From NCBI GenBank assembly GCA_951802425.1, contig OX637800.1, positions 1,054,001-1,118,000 of the forward strand: a stretch of DNA of 64,000 nt, written 5' to 3'. Made by a program: the position numbers and the translations under genes. This DNA comes from Clavaria fumosa. Lineage: Eukaryota; Basidiomycota; Agaricomycetes; Agaricales; Clavariaceae. The notes beneath the pieces are model-generated. The model searched no databases, was not told the DNA's origin, and saw nothing but the letters and a program-made list of their open reading frames with translations. Every line of letters starts with the position of its first letter. The stretch's first letter is position 1. This document shows positions 1 through 11,529 of the stretch, one piece after another.

Positions 1-706
1 GTGTTCTGTGATGTCGTCTCATTTGGTATTACCTCAGGGAAACCGGCACCATTATCAAAATTGGTTCATCCGCTGTTGAAAAAAAATACATGCGCAACGG
101 AGAGGCTCGCGTCAACCACCTGAGGACCATTTACGAATTAATGCAAGCCAAGCATGTGCCAAATGTCGATCGCATCTTGAACTTCTATGTCAATGACGAT
201 ATTCATGGGTCGGTAGTATATCTCCAGCCAAAAGGCATTGATGATTCGCCGCGTCGGGCGCAAGAGGTTCTGGAAGCTGTAAAATGTGTACTTGAAGCTC
301 TCAAGGCATGCAAATATGAATTGTCAATTGATTTGACCTAAGCTGACTGGCCAGGCAGGTTATGCATGATGGTCCGATTGCCCTTTTCCATCGGGACATA
401 CGTTGGCCAAATATCATCCGGGATGGCGGCACTCGCACAAAGTGGTTTCTCATCGACTGGGATGATGCAGCTATACCCCCGACTCAAGCAGCAATGCATT
501 TGGACCGGAACTCCCATTGCCCGTCAGTGTTCCTGGCCAACCATGGGGCGGAGGTTGACATTTGGAGTGCTGGGAGGCTGATAGTTGATGCGGTTGTATT
601 TGCATCTGATATCCCTGCTGGTGTGAGGGCTCTGGGGATGAGAATGATGAGTGGAGAAATATCAAGTGCAGCTGCGGCTCTGGATGAGTTGAATGGTCTC
701 GTTTAA
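1..706 (+). CDS. Crinkler-type effector, kinase-like domain, 3' part (copy A)
   Basis: This is the C-terminal half of a protein-kinase-like protein, cut by the window start. Bases 1-37 are the end of an intron (acceptor CAG at 35-37); exons are 38-305 and 359-706. The first exon has a TIIKIGSS stretch resembling the ATP-anchoring lysine strand and a later E in GEARV that could be the helix-C glutamate. The second exon carries HRDIRWPN, the catalytic loop, and DWDDA, which takes the place of the usual DFG. The intron 306-358 begins with GC instead of GT. The complete inverted copy at 35950-39595 shows that the N-terminus is a Crinkler header, so the protein is probably a Crinkler-kinase fusion. 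Family knowledge: such proteins are proposed effectors or conflict proteins. Activity here is not proven. Confidence 0.72.
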
Positions 707-901
707 TTGTGTTTAAAAATTTATGTTTACTCTACTTGAATTGTTGGTGGAGAGTGACCTGGCACACTGCAATAGTTCCCTTCCAAAGCCATTTTGCCGT
801 GATCTGGGCTTGAGTTGCCGCCCTATTGAGGCACAACCAGCCCTAGTGCCTGGTGGGATGCAAAAAAGCATTGTCACTGGCTCTTCCTCTTAAGACACTC
901 G
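707..901. other. 3' flank of the Crinkler gene
   Basis: About 195 bp between the Crinkler stop codon and the copia target duplication. It is copied exactly in arm B. No second gene is seen; it probably holds the 3' UTR. Confidence 0.5.
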
Positions 902-906
902 CATTC

Positions 907-1225
907 TGTTGATTATGATAACTTGGGGCAATGAGTGAGCACTAGAACCGATGCTGCACCCAGATTTTGCCCCATGGGTTAAGTACAGTCATGTAACTAC
1001 TAGCAGTGCTTATGGTGTAACAAAAGCGAATCATAACTACAGTAAGAAGGGTCTAGTTGCTCTACAACCAGATCTCCTACACTACTGATACATAGATACA
1101 GTCAGAGACCTTTGGTTGCACTGCAACCAAACATGTAAAGTATGTCAGATGATCTACACTGCATACTATGAGCCAAAACGACGAAGATAGGTAAGGAAAC
1201 TAAGTAATAGAATAGAAATCCAACA
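907..1225 (-). repeat. 3' LTR of copia copy 1
   Basis: 319 bp, TG...CA ends, matching 6622-6940. The purine tract lies next to it at 1226-1235. Confidence 0.93.
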
Positions 1226-1235
1226 CTCCCCCTCA
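1226..1235 (-). other. Polypurine tract of copia copy 1
   Basis: On the minus strand this reads TTGAGGGGGAG directly before the 3' LTR, the usual place and composition of the plus-strand primer in copia elements. Confidence 0.75.
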
Positions 1236-2751
1236 AGTGGCATGCAGTCCAAGCGAAGATATATGGCACTTGATCTTTGCAATGGGTAAAGCCTTGGTGA
1301 GGATATCGGCAGTCATATCATTAGAAGGACAATAGACAAGGTGGATGGAACCATTTTCGAGCATGGAACGAATGAAATGGTAGCGAATGTCGATGTGCTT
1401 CGTCCTGGCATGGTAGTTGGCATTGGCAGCAAGTGAGATAGCTGCCTGGTTGTCACAGTGGAGAATCATCGGTTTGGGAAGGGGTAGGAAGACCTCACTA
1501 ATGAATCTCTTCAACCAGATCGCCTCCTTCGCCGCATGGGTTGCTGCCACATACTCTGCTTCAGCTGTGGACAGGGTAACAAGCTCTTGCTTGCGAGAAC
1601 TCCAAGAAATTGCTCCTCCATCCATGATGAATGCATACCCAGAAAATCGCATGCCTATGCTCCTGAGAGGCACCATCAGCATCGGTAAAACCTTCCATCT
1701 CTTTCTCAACTCCCCCATACACCAGAGATAGGTCTCTTGTGCCCAGAAGGTAGCGAAAGACATGTTTAGCTGCTTCCCAGTGAGGTTTGCCAGGGTTCTC
1801 CAAGTATTGGGAGAGTTTAGACACAGCAAAAGCAATGTCAGGTCGAGTCCCAACTGCCAGATACATGAGGGAACCAATGGCTTCGCGATATGGCACTTTC
1901 TTCATGTAAGAAATGTCATCAGGGGTTGTGGGACAGTGAGACCTTGACAATGAAACATGGGGGTCAAATGGAAGAAATAGCAGTTGGGCCTCGGCAAGAT
2001 TGAAACGGGAGAGTATAGAGTTGATATACTTTCGCTGGGAAAGGGAAATGGTGTGTTCCAATCGATTTCTGGTGACCTGGATCCCTAGTAACCAGTGTAT
2101 GGGCCCTAGGTCAGTGATTCCAAACTGTTCACCAATGCGCTGCTTGTAGTCATCCAAGATCATGGCAGACGTGCCAGTAATGGTGCAGTCATCAACATGG
2201 ATCGCCAGAACAACTGAGTGATGAGCATGGTGAATGTAGAAGACTCCAAAGTCAGACTCAGCGCGTTGAAACCCCAAACCAACTAATGTGGCAACCAATG
2301 TTTCATACCACTTCCAACCAGCTTGTTTCAGCCCATAGATGGTCCTGTGAAGCTTGGCAACCATTCCTTCGCCCTTCTCATACCCTGGAGGCTGGTCCAT
2401 GTACAATTCCTCACCCTCCTCCAGTCTCCCATTCAAAAATGCACTGTTGAAGTCAAAAACATCGATAGGCCAATCCCTTCGTGCTGCCATGGCTAGGAGC
2501 ATGCGGAAACTCGAAAGCTTGGCAACTGGAGCAAATGTCTCAGTATAATCGACTCCATGGATCTGGGTGAAGCCTCTGGCGACGAGTCGAGCTTTATACT
2601 TGATAACCTCGCCTGTAGGACCATATTTAATGACAAAGACCCACTTGCTGCTGATAATATTCTTGTCAGGTGGTCGTTTGACAAGGGTCCAAGTCTTCGC
2701 AGCCTCCAATGCCTTCAACTCCTTCAGGATAGCCTCCTCCCACCTTGGCCA
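1233..2751 (-). pseudogene. Copia pol 3' part: reverse transcriptase and RNase H, frameshifted
   Basis: The minus strand carries the copia reverse transcriptase: a DVFDFNSAFLNG region, the YGLKQAGWKWY block and the catalytic IHVDDC (VDD instead of YVDD). RNase H follows with FTDADGA, STAEAEYVA, KHIDIRYHFIR and MTADILTKALP near the C-terminus. An extra A in the run at 1643-1646 shifts the frame between RT and RNase H; the sister copy at 51920-55641 has three A residues there and stays open. At its 5' side the frame is cut by the DNA element at 2752. The domains are clear; the copy cannot make one functional protein without repair. Confidence 0.88.
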
Positions 2752-3816
2752 CACCACATCCTGTAGTTTTGATATATCATATGCACCAAATTGATGCATT
2801 TGCGTGATGAACAATTAGCATCAATTGGTGCATGCACCTGATGTATCACTTTGGAGCATCTGATGCATTACCTCATTGAGTGTGGATGGGTACATCTGAT
2901 ATATCATGATGCATCTGCCATAGCCATAGACAGTGAATGTATCATGCACACATAATGTTGATGTATCAGCATGTCAGCATCTGATGTATTGTTGAAGCTG
3001 TTCTGGAAATTTGGCACTTCTGATATAACATGGACATCCAAAACATCACTGCCAATGCTTATCCAAAAATGAATAAAAAAGCGAATTTATTATCATCAAA
3101 CTTAAACTTATTACTGTATTACAGTAATGACTAATATTAGGTCTATTTCTATTTAAATTCTATTTATTCACACTCTATCTCAAGTCACAAAGTTGGGAGA
3201 AAGTGGGGGGGGAAGCAGGGCAAGTTGCTGTACTTATATGCCGCAATTTGTGGCTGTGCAAACGCGTGACATGGTAACACCTAATCAACGTTACCATGTC
3301 ACGCGTTTGCACAGCCACAAAGTGCGGCATATAAGTACAGCAACTTGCCCTGCTTCCCCCCCCACTTTCTCCCAACTTTGGGACTTGAGATAGAGTGTGA
3401 ATAAATAGAATTTAAATAGAAATAGACCTAATATTAGTCATTACTGTAATACAGTAATAAGTTTAAGTTTGATGATAATAAATTCGCTTTTTTATTCATT
3501 TTTGGATAAGCATTGGCAGTGATGTTTTGGATGTCCATGTTATATCAGAAGTGCCAAATTTCCAGAACAGCTTCAACAATACATCAGATGCTGACATGCT
3601 GATACATCAACATTATGTGTGCATGATACATTCACTGTCTATGGCTATGGCAGATGCATCATGATATATCAGATGTACCCATCCACACTCAATGAGGTAA
3701 TGCATCAGATGCTCCAAAGTGATACATCAGGTGCATGCACCAATTGATGCTAATTGTTCATCACGCAAATGCATCAATTTGGTGCATATGATACATCAAA
3801 ACTACAGGATCGCCTG
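2752..3816. mobile_element. 1,065-bp palindromic (foldback) DNA element, copy 1
   Basis: The whole element is one near-perfect inverted repeat with arms of about 525 bp around an 11-base loop at 3279-3289. A 7-bp target duplication, TTGGCCA, lies at 2745-2751 and 3817-3823. The tips are slightly unequal: CACCACATCC on the left, and GGATCGCCTG on the right. Each arm carries many variants of TGATGYATCA, for example near 2860, 2900 and 2970. No transposase is encoded; the 66-residue open frames on both strands near 3175-3393 are mirror products of the palindrome. It is probably a non-autonomous DNA transposon (MITE or foldback type). The superfamily is not assigned; 7-bp duplications are compatible with several cut-and-paste groups. 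Confidence 0.9.
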
Positions 3817-6553
3817 TTGGCCAGTCATCTCGTCGCTTGGCTTGGTGTAAGGTGAGTGGGTCAGGTCCTTCAATAACACCTGAAATCATCGCAAAATCTG
3901 TTCCTTCCATTTCCACAGTCTGCACACATTCTCCAAAAGCCCCCATCATTTCTGGAGTCTGTACTCCATGTGGAATCGATGTGCCAACCTGCTTTCCACT
4001 CCTATAGTGTCCCTTGGTGGTTCCTTCACCAGACTGGAGTCGTTGGACATATTCAGATGGTTTAATCGTTCGTTTGGGCCTTGGTTCAGTGGGGATATGG
4101 ATTGGAGTGTTGATAGGGGTGCTGGCCGGCTGATCGATGACTGTAGTATCGTCCTGTCTCTCCCCCTCGATCAGTGGGCCTGGAATAGTGATTTCAATAG
4201 CACCAAATTTGACATCTCGTTCCACAGACACTTTTCGCTGTCCTGGCCAATAGATTCTGTGAGCATGAGTACTCTCTGCATCAAAACCAACCCAATTCCC
4301 AAGGTTTGCCCTTCCCTCTAGCTTCGTTCCATCTCTATCATGAACCCAGACTTGACATCCCCACTCTGGAAGGTTCCCAAGGTCGGGTTTCTTCCCATAG
4401 AGGGCTTCAAATGGTGTTCTGCCAAGAACTCGAGTGTAGGAGCGATTCTTCAACCATACCGCATGTGTAATGGCTTCTCCCCACAGGTATTTCGGCAGCT
4501 GGCTCTGGTGAAGAAGGGCTCGTCCTTTCTCAAGAAGCCGACGGTTAACGTGTTCAGTGATTCCATTGTGTTCTGGGGTGTCATGAGTGGTAAGCCTTCG
4601 CTCAGTACCATGAATTTTCAAGTGATTGGAAAATTCTATACTCAAATACTCTCCACCTCGGTCAGATCGCAGCCTCTTTATCCCCACACCATGCTGAGTC
4701 TTTGCCCATGCTTCAAACTCCTTGTAGGACACAAAAGTCTCGTCCTTGGTTCGTTGGAGCTTCAGGTGAAGCCATCGGGTGCAATCATCGATGAAGGAGC
4801 AGTAGTAGGATCGTCCATTCAAGGTTTGGACTGGTGAGGGGCCCCAAAGGTCAGAATGGATCTCTTCTCCAAATCTCTTCGCCTGAGGGTCGTACCGCAC
4901 TTTCTGGATAGGCTTCCTCGTCATCTTTGCATACTCACATGATGCACAAGATGTCAGCTCTCCAGAATCGTCCAATTCTATCCCTGTCACCATCCCTTCC
5001 TTCACCATCTTCTTGATTGTCTCAGGTGCGATGTGAGCCAATTTTCGATGAAGATCTGCTAATGAGGTCAATTCCACCTTCGCAGCTACTTCCCCATGGT
5101 CAACACAATATAGGCCATTCGAACTGACGAAGATTTCTCCCAAACGCCTTTGATTCTGGTCAAAGATCCTGCAGGAATTGCCATGGAACCAAATTCCATA
5201 GCCAGAAGCGGTGAGTTTACTGATGGAGATGATGGTGACACCCATATCAGGAGCATAGAGGACATCCTTCAGCAGGAAAGTGGTCGAGGATTTGCCATTT
5301 AGGACAGTAACCTCCATATCTCCCTTTCCTACAGCCTGGAAGGTTCGTTTATCTGCTGCTGTGATAGGGCGAGTCTCAATTGATGAATAATTGGTTAGAC
5401 GTGGTCTGAAGGGTGTCATATGGCGAGAGGCACCAGAGTCATACAGTTCAACATCCATTCCTCCCTCTGACCCAATCCCTGCAGCCATAGCATCGTCCAA
5501 AACAGGTTCCTCAGTTTGGGCTACCTGTAGATCATTCCCAGAAAGGAAGGAAGTGTTGCCAAGGCTAGGAGACACATCATCGAAGTCAGTGTGCATGAAC
5601 CAGAGGTCGTCTTCGTCAAGGTAGTCCTGGGCTATTCGTCCCATATTGCTGTTGACCATATCTTTGTCCACAGCAATCCAAACTCCTTCATCATCATCAT
5701 AGGGTGCCTCTGTGCTCGCCACATTCGCCTGGTCCTTCCCTGGCCTCCTAGTAGGTCCTTGACCTTCCCTTCCACCACCCTTCGCATAGCAGAATCGTTT
5801 AATGTGACCCTTCATATTGCAATTGAAGCATCTGCGCTCAGACTGTCCAGTTCTGCCTCCCTTTGAGAAACTGGTTGTAAATGCGACATCTCGATCATCC
5901 TTCTTGGGTTTGGATCGATTCTTGACCAAACGGCGGTCGTATTCATCAATAGCAATGTGCATAATCGTCTCTGGGGATATCTCTCTCTTCTCCAGGGCCA
6001 TTGTGGTCGTCATGGAGGTGATAATCGGGTCATATGAGCCAGGAAGTGAGCCAAGGAGGATCGTCGCATATTCATCATCTGTGAGAGTCATTCCCATCGA
6101 TGATAGTTGCTCAAACATGTCAGAAAGTTTGTCAAAATGGGCTCGGACATCACCAGACTCCCCACATCGTTCGTCCTGAAGTTTCCTTCGAAGATCCACA
6201 GCAACCATTCGAGATCTGGTCTGGAATATCGCAGTAATACCTTCCCAGATATCCTTTGCCTGCGTCTTTCCCTTTATACGATTGAAGATGGAATCGGGTA
6301 CAGTGCTCGCAATGCACTGTTTAACAGTGGCCTGGGCCATTCTCCATTTCTCCAATCGTCCTTCATAAGCTTCCAAGGTCTGTGGGTCACTTGGTTCGTC
6401 TGGCTGTGCTGGCTGAGCAGGGGTTCCTTCTAGGTGATTCAGGATGCCTCTAGCATCCAATGCCCATCGTAATCGGTCCCTATAGGTAACCCAGTTGCTC
6501 CCATCAGCAGATAGCTTTGGAACCTTCAAGAAATCATCGGTTGGTTTCGTCAT
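3817..6553 (-). CDS. Copia Gag-protease-integrase polyprotein, 5' part
   Basis: The frame starts at ATG 6553 and is open to the inserted element. In order: a Gag capsid-like region (UBN2-like, with WVTYRDRLRWAL and a TILLGSLPGSYD block), a CCHC zinc knuckle CFNCNMKGHIKRFC, an acidic linker, the aspartic protease motif LYDSGASRHM, an integrase zinc site, and the integrase core with SDLWGP, SDRGGEY and an E in a PEHNGITEH-like segment. Gag packages the RNA, the protease matures the polyprotein and the integrase inserts the cDNA. The last codons before 3817 belong to the foldback element. With RT restored the polyprotein would be about 1,415 residues, since the 1,002-residue sister lacks 413 codons. 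Confidence 0.92.
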
Positions 6554-6603
6554 TGCAAGAAAAGCGAAGTTGGATAGTCAATTGATGTGTTTATAAGTCC
6601 CTA

Positions 6604-6621
6604 GGTCCGGGTCTCATAATC
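6604..6621 (-). other. Candidate primer-binding site of copia copy 1 (half-tRNA type)
   Basis: Directly inside the 5' LTR the minus strand reads GATTATGAGACCCGGACC. Its complement contains CUCAUAAUC, which looks like a CAU anticodon loop, not a tRNA 3' end. Drosophila copia and yeast Ty5 are known to prime from the anticodon region of a cleaved tRNA-Met. The first ten bases recur at the same place in the unrelated second copia family (35297-35306). Confidence 0.55.
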
Positions 6622-6940
6622 TGTTGATTATGATAACTTGGGGCAATGAGTGAGCACTAGAACCGATGTTGCACCCAGATTTTGCCCCATGGGTTAAGTA
6701 CAGTCATGTAACTACTAGCAGTGCTTATGGTGTAACAAAAGCGAATCATAACTACAGTAAGAAGGGTCTAGTTGCTCTACAACCAGATCTCCTACACTAC
6801 TGATACATAGATACAGTCAGAGACCTTTGGTTGCACTGCAACCAAACATGTAAAGTATGTCAGATGATCTACACTGCATACTATGAGCCAAAACGACGAA
6901 GATAGGTAAGGAAACTAAGTAATAGAATAGAAATCCAACA
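6622..6940 (-). repeat. 5' LTR of copia copy 1
   Basis: 319 bp, the partner of 907-1225. It is followed by the target duplication CATTC and then the rest of inverted-duplication arm A. Confidence 0.93.
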
Positions 6941-7221
6941 CATTCCTGCCAGGTGAGTGCTGACCAAGCTATCGAGCTCAAATGCTCCTTCTCATTCACT
7001 TCGTGGCTTCTAGTAGTTCTACATCATGTCTATCTAGGACTCTGTCCAATCTTTAAATCTGTACACACCCACATCAGTAAAAAGGCTCACATGCTGTAGA
7101 CACCAGCATGTGATCTGTAGCACAAGGTGGGCTCAGTAGATCAACATAGTTGCAGAGGTGTATTGGTAATCACCCGGACAGATTACGTAACATGTGTGTT
7201 TATTTGGTTGCGACATAGCAG

Positions 7222-8103
7222 TAGAGGCAGATAATGGGCACAATCTCTTTCGATAACAAAGCTAAGGGGAAATCTAGTACATGGGTGTCATGTATTTATA
7301 CTGTGCATAGGTGTTGGGTCAGGTGTCTAATACCCAACGATATCTTCTGGCTACTACATTACCCGGTTGGCTACTCGTTGTACCAGTGATCAAAAATGCG
7401 GTGAGTTCTACCTCCGATGCTGTGGTCTGATGGGAGGGGCTGTGTGCGACTGCGATCTGATGGGAAAGGCTGTTCGTGGGTCCTCCGCAGTTGATACTCA
7501 TCTCTGCCGTCCTAGCACTCAGTCCTTGTACATCGGCATCATCCTGATAGCGATCCTTCATAGTGCTTGCAGCATCTGCATATGTCCATTGTCGAATTGT
7601 TGGTTTAGGGGTCCGGCCTCCCATAGAGGCCACGCACGATCTGTATCCGTTGGGGGTCTCGCTAAGGCTGAGCGGCCAAATCGTTAAACACCCTTCCTCT
7701 ACATTTGACTTGGTTGGTAATACTGATGCACTTAGATTTTTGAACAGGGTGTGACAAGTCACAATGTGACCTGCATTGAAGTACTTCAATGCTGGTCACA
7801 TAGTGACATGTAACACTGACTGATAAGAAACTCAATTCTTAGTCTGGAACCACCCTTCCTCTACATTTGACTTGGTTGGTAATACCAATTCACTTCGATT
7901 TTTTTGAAAGGGGTGTGACAAGTCACTATGTGACCAGCATTGAAGTAGTTCAATGCAGGTCACATAGTGACATGTAACGCTGACCGCACGTGACTTTGAA
8001 ATACCTCTTGCGTCTTTGAAGCAATCGACATCATGTGTTGGAATCATCATTCTCTTACTTCTACCTACATCCTGTGTATTGCCTCCTCACAATCCTCAAG
8101 TAA
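7222..8103. repeat. Spacer with a 162-bp tandem duplication and hairpins (7689-7984)
   Basis: Unit 1 starts at 7689 and unit 2 at 7851, both with CACCCTTCCTCTACATTTG. Each holds a palindrome of about 50 bp built from GTCACxxTGTGAC and CATTGAAGTACTTCAATG-like halves. The 7319-7789 minus-strand frame overlaps this and matches nothing I recognise. No convincing gene is seen from 7222 to 8103. Confidence 0.6.
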
Positions 8104-9966
8104 ATGACCAAGTGGACAACCCCTGCTTATGTTGAGCTTCTCAAAGGCAGCCTGGAAGCATATGGGAAGGCGGACACCAAGGAACATGCTAGTATTGTCA
8201 AGGAGATCAAGAGACAAATCCGAGACCTGGCTGAAGCTATGCAGGAACATCCCCCTGATGGCTTAAACCAGGTAAAGCAGAACTTCACACATCTGATTCA
8301 CTTATGATTTGATGCTTTCCCTTTGCAGAAAATTCGCAACTGGCTGCATAACCATCACAGGGTTGGGGCAGGAATGGATAATGGTTCTGATTCTGAGCCA
8401 GGTCAAAGGCCAGGCCTCAATATTTGGAAACGCAAAAGGTGGACCTTCCAGAGTGTTGTTGAGCAGCATGAGAAGGAAAAAATCAATGCCCGCGCAGAAG
8501 AGCTCTCAAAGGCTGAGAGAGGCACAATAGACTTCTTATCTGCATACCGTCAAGCCAGGACTCAAATTTGCCAGGAGTTGTCAACACAGGAATGGCTTGA
8601 ATATGAAGGCTTGGCTGAGAAGTGGAATACAGAGCCTGTACCATCTAATATTCAAAGATAGTGAGTGAATCTCTGCATGTTATTCATTTGCAACTTATGT
8701 CAGCTGTTTCCTTTACTGTAAGATTGGCTTCGCGAAAGTTTATGCATAATGCTTTGGAGTTTTCCCAGTTGGCCAAAGAGCAGATGGGAGTAGAGATTTT
8801 TATGTTGGCTGGTTGGCAAGATGACAAAGGGCAGATCAAGAAGGCAAAGTGAGTGTTTTCCATGAGGTGTTCTACATTCCTGACTAATGCGTATGTTCTT
8901 GAATTTCTCTTAGAGTCCAGACACCTGGACCCTCCACTGCTGGGTTCAAGGATGTGTTTCAACAAACAGGAGATGTTGTTTGGCAAAAATGGGATGAGTA
9001 TTTAGGGGATATGTGGAACAGTAAGTGTGCTCTGTACAATTGTGTCTAAGAAGAGCTCTAATCTGAGTTCAGAGGATGCAACAAGGCTGCAAAATGATGA
9101 TTGGGATGCTGTGCTTCTCTCTAAGAGAACAGATACAAGTGTCCCATGGGATCTTGCAAAAGACGAGGATGGTTGGCCATTACTACCTCTAGAATTGGCA
9201 CTTCCCTTGGCTCAGCTCAAGGAGATCTTGAGATCATGTTTTACTATTGCATACCATAAGCTTTTCACATTTCATTATTTCATAAATTGAAAAAATGTTG
9301 TATTTTGTAGGCAAGAAAAGTAACAACAAGAAGGCTGCTGTTCCATGGCTGCAAATATCTGACAACCCAAGTGCCTTTATACAAGCACAATACATTCCTA
9401 AAGGAGTACACATCCATGAGCCCTCAAAAATGCAATCAGCAGATGTGAGAAGGCTTTGTTCCTTCCTCCACCATCGACAAACTCTAGGTCAAAGGGTCCT
9501 TGACTTCAAGAATGTTCTACCCACCCAAGGCCTTAAGGGATGCAGACAAGAGTCATACACAAGATACTGACAATGAAGTGTCAAGGCTATCTCAAACAGC
9601 TAAGCATATCCAGCTCGTCTCTGAAGTGTAAGATCTTTTCTCACTTGAGAATATCATTGGCTAATGTGAGTCAGATCCAGTTCAGAGAAACCAGTCAATA
9701 ACAGTGATAGAGAAGACACTGATGAAGACCATGCTGGTGATGATGAGGACACTACAGATGAAGACAGTGCCAATTATGAAGAGGATGCTGATGACGATAT
9801 TGGTGGACAATCATATGAGATGGCCAATTTAAATATACTGGAGGAGGTGCAGGAGAGGCAGAGGGATCAATTGCAAGTGGAGAGTGAGGTGGAGAATGAT
9901 CAGCAGTTTGGCTCGCTGAAGAAGAAAAGAGCCAGAGATGAGAGGGAGCCTCATCTTCCATACTGA
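8104..9966 (+). pseudogene. Multi-exon basidiomycete protein of unknown function, worn copy
   Basis: Exon 1 (8104-8271) joins exon 2 (8329-8661) across a clean GT-AG intron with phase kept. Later blocks are at about 8720-8850 (FMHNALEFSQLAKEQMGV), 8914-9020, 9085-9235, 9310-9567 (PWLQISDNPSAFIQ and YIPKGVHIHEPSKM) and an acidic tail ending in LKKKRARDE at 9966. I recall a lineage-expanded basidiomycete family of this pattern (helical N-terminus, central AFxxLxxxxGxxxFMLA-like block, EPSKM block, acidic C-terminus), often found near transposons. No reaction is known to me. The junction after 8661 does not splice without a stop, so I regard the copy as decayed. The KKKR run may be a nuclear-localisation signal. 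Confidence 0.5.
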
Positions 9967-11529
9967 ACATGAAGTAAGAGGAAAGCATCCATGGAGGCAA
10001 AGCAGCGGGTGCTAAGACCCAGGGCAAAAAGGTGGTAGTTCTTTTTGACAAATGTATATTTATTGATTTCATAGCCCTACAAGTGTGAATAATGCACATT
10101 GTAGATTAAGTTTTCATATCCATGCATTTCAAAAAGGACAATCAAATAAATCAGTATCTTGAGAAATGGCAATCCAATGTCTTTGAATTAGAACATTCTT
10201 TAAATCTATGATATAGAACTTTACTTTGACAGGTTTTCATTGTTTAAAATCTACCCCTTGTCAAACAAATATCATAGGAAATACAAGAGACATCTCAAGG
10301 CATACCTAGTATGTTGGTTCCTTCATATTATTCTCAAATTGAGTGAATCTATTGAGAGTAACTATCTGGGTAAAGCTGCTGATAACAATGTATTAATATG
10401 AGGGGGTGTAAATGAATGGGAGTTGATCAATGCTGTAGAAATGAAGACAAGGGTGTTAGCATTTGCAAAGGTGGTTTAAGATATACAAGAAGGGGATACT
10501 GATGCAGTATGCTTGCCCATTTTGTAAGAGGCAATTCATTATGACTGAAATAATAATGGTGATTGTTTCCATATGCAGTTTGTTCAATACTTGTAGAGAG
10601 GGGATATTTGAAGTTATGTAGACTGAAGAATAACCATCCAGGCTAAGCCCTTTGTAAAGGCATCTTAATATCAGGTGGTCCAGATGAGTGGGTGGTTCAT
10701 TGGGGCTAGAAATAAAATTATATGATCATTATTATTCTGAAATGTCATGATATGCAAGTAGAGCATATTTAACATGGGATTAGGCTTGGAGAATACTAGT
10801 CAAGCCCTTCATGAAGAGGTAATAATCAACCTCCAGAGGTGTCTGCTGTGACTGGGAACATAGAAAGAAGGCTATGTCGAGTGAAGTAAAACCATCTGGG
10901 ATAACCCCTTGAGAAGGGCATATTCAAACGAAGAAATCCAGATGGGTGGCTCATTGGGGTTGGAATAATAATAATAGGGTTGCTCAGGATTCATGATTTT
11001 GATCTGTGAGGAAGGGATATTTGACATGAAATGCAGACCTGAGAATGACCATCTCAGCTGAGCCCTTTGTAAAGGCATATTCATATCAGGTAGTCCAGAT
11101 GGGTGAGTGGTTTATTGAGGTGGTGAAGATGAGATTATAGACAATACCATTGCAGCAAGTTGTTTCATATTTAGGATAGTAGTATAGAACCTGAAATGCA
11201 GCTGAATCAACTTCTGATGATCTACCTCACAAATCATTTTCTGCTGCTGATAAAATAAGAGCAACAGTGCTACTTATACAAGAATATTGAGCTAGCATAT
11301 ACAAGAGTATTGAGCTTGGATATACAGTCAAGAATGTAGGCTTTGGCTGGGCCTATTTTAAGGGCACCCACAATATCAAGTTATCTGTATTTCTAGATTT
11401 AATTTTTGGGTGACCTAAGCATATTGGCCGAGCCTATTTGGCTATATCTCGGCCAACGATCGGCTGGGCCTATAAGATGGCCACCAGTCAAAATGGGCTG
11501 GCACTATAAGATGGGGATTGGGTACGCTG
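9967..11529. other. CpG-poor non-coding block with internal short repeats
   Basis: No gene is recognised. The stretch is AT-rich and almost free of CpG. A sentence-like repeat recurs at about 10640, 10900 and 11050 (TGAxxAACCATC, CCCTTTGTAAAGGCAT, CAGATGGGTGG), suggesting an old tandem or dispersed repeat. Confidence 0.45.

Larger units (their letters stand above)
907..6940 (-). mobile_element. Ty1/copia retrotransposon copy 1, complete ends, nested insertion inside
   Basis: Two 319-bp LTRs (907-1225 and 6622-6940) bound the element; they begin TGTTG and end CAACA and differ at one position that I noticed. The 5-bp target duplication CATTC lies at 902-906 and 6941-6945. The minus strand encodes Gag, protease and integrase (6553 leftwards), then reverse transcriptase and RNase H, which is the copia order. 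The body is interrupted by a palindromic DNA element at 2752-3816 and has a 1-base insertion near 1643-1646. A shorter sister copy at 51920-55641 shows the unbroken arrangement. The element is young by LTR identity but no longer codes for a full polyprotein. Confidence 0.95.
1..7221. repeat. Arm A of a near-identical inverted duplication (mate 35474-36655)
   Basis: Positions 1-906 and 6946-7221 match, in reverse complement, 36655-35474. The translated exons of both arms are identical, and I saw only small differences near the inner end (a TG step and one G/A). The arm is split by the copia element at 907-6940; the uninterrupted mate shows the empty site with a single CATTC. The homology runs off the left edge of the window, so the true arm is longer. 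Confidence 0.9.

Noticed and set aside
3175..3393. Two nearly identical 66-codon frames on opposite strands in the palindromic element, also at 49453-49671
   Set aside because: They are the same sequence read from both arms of a palindrome and have no sign of constraint.
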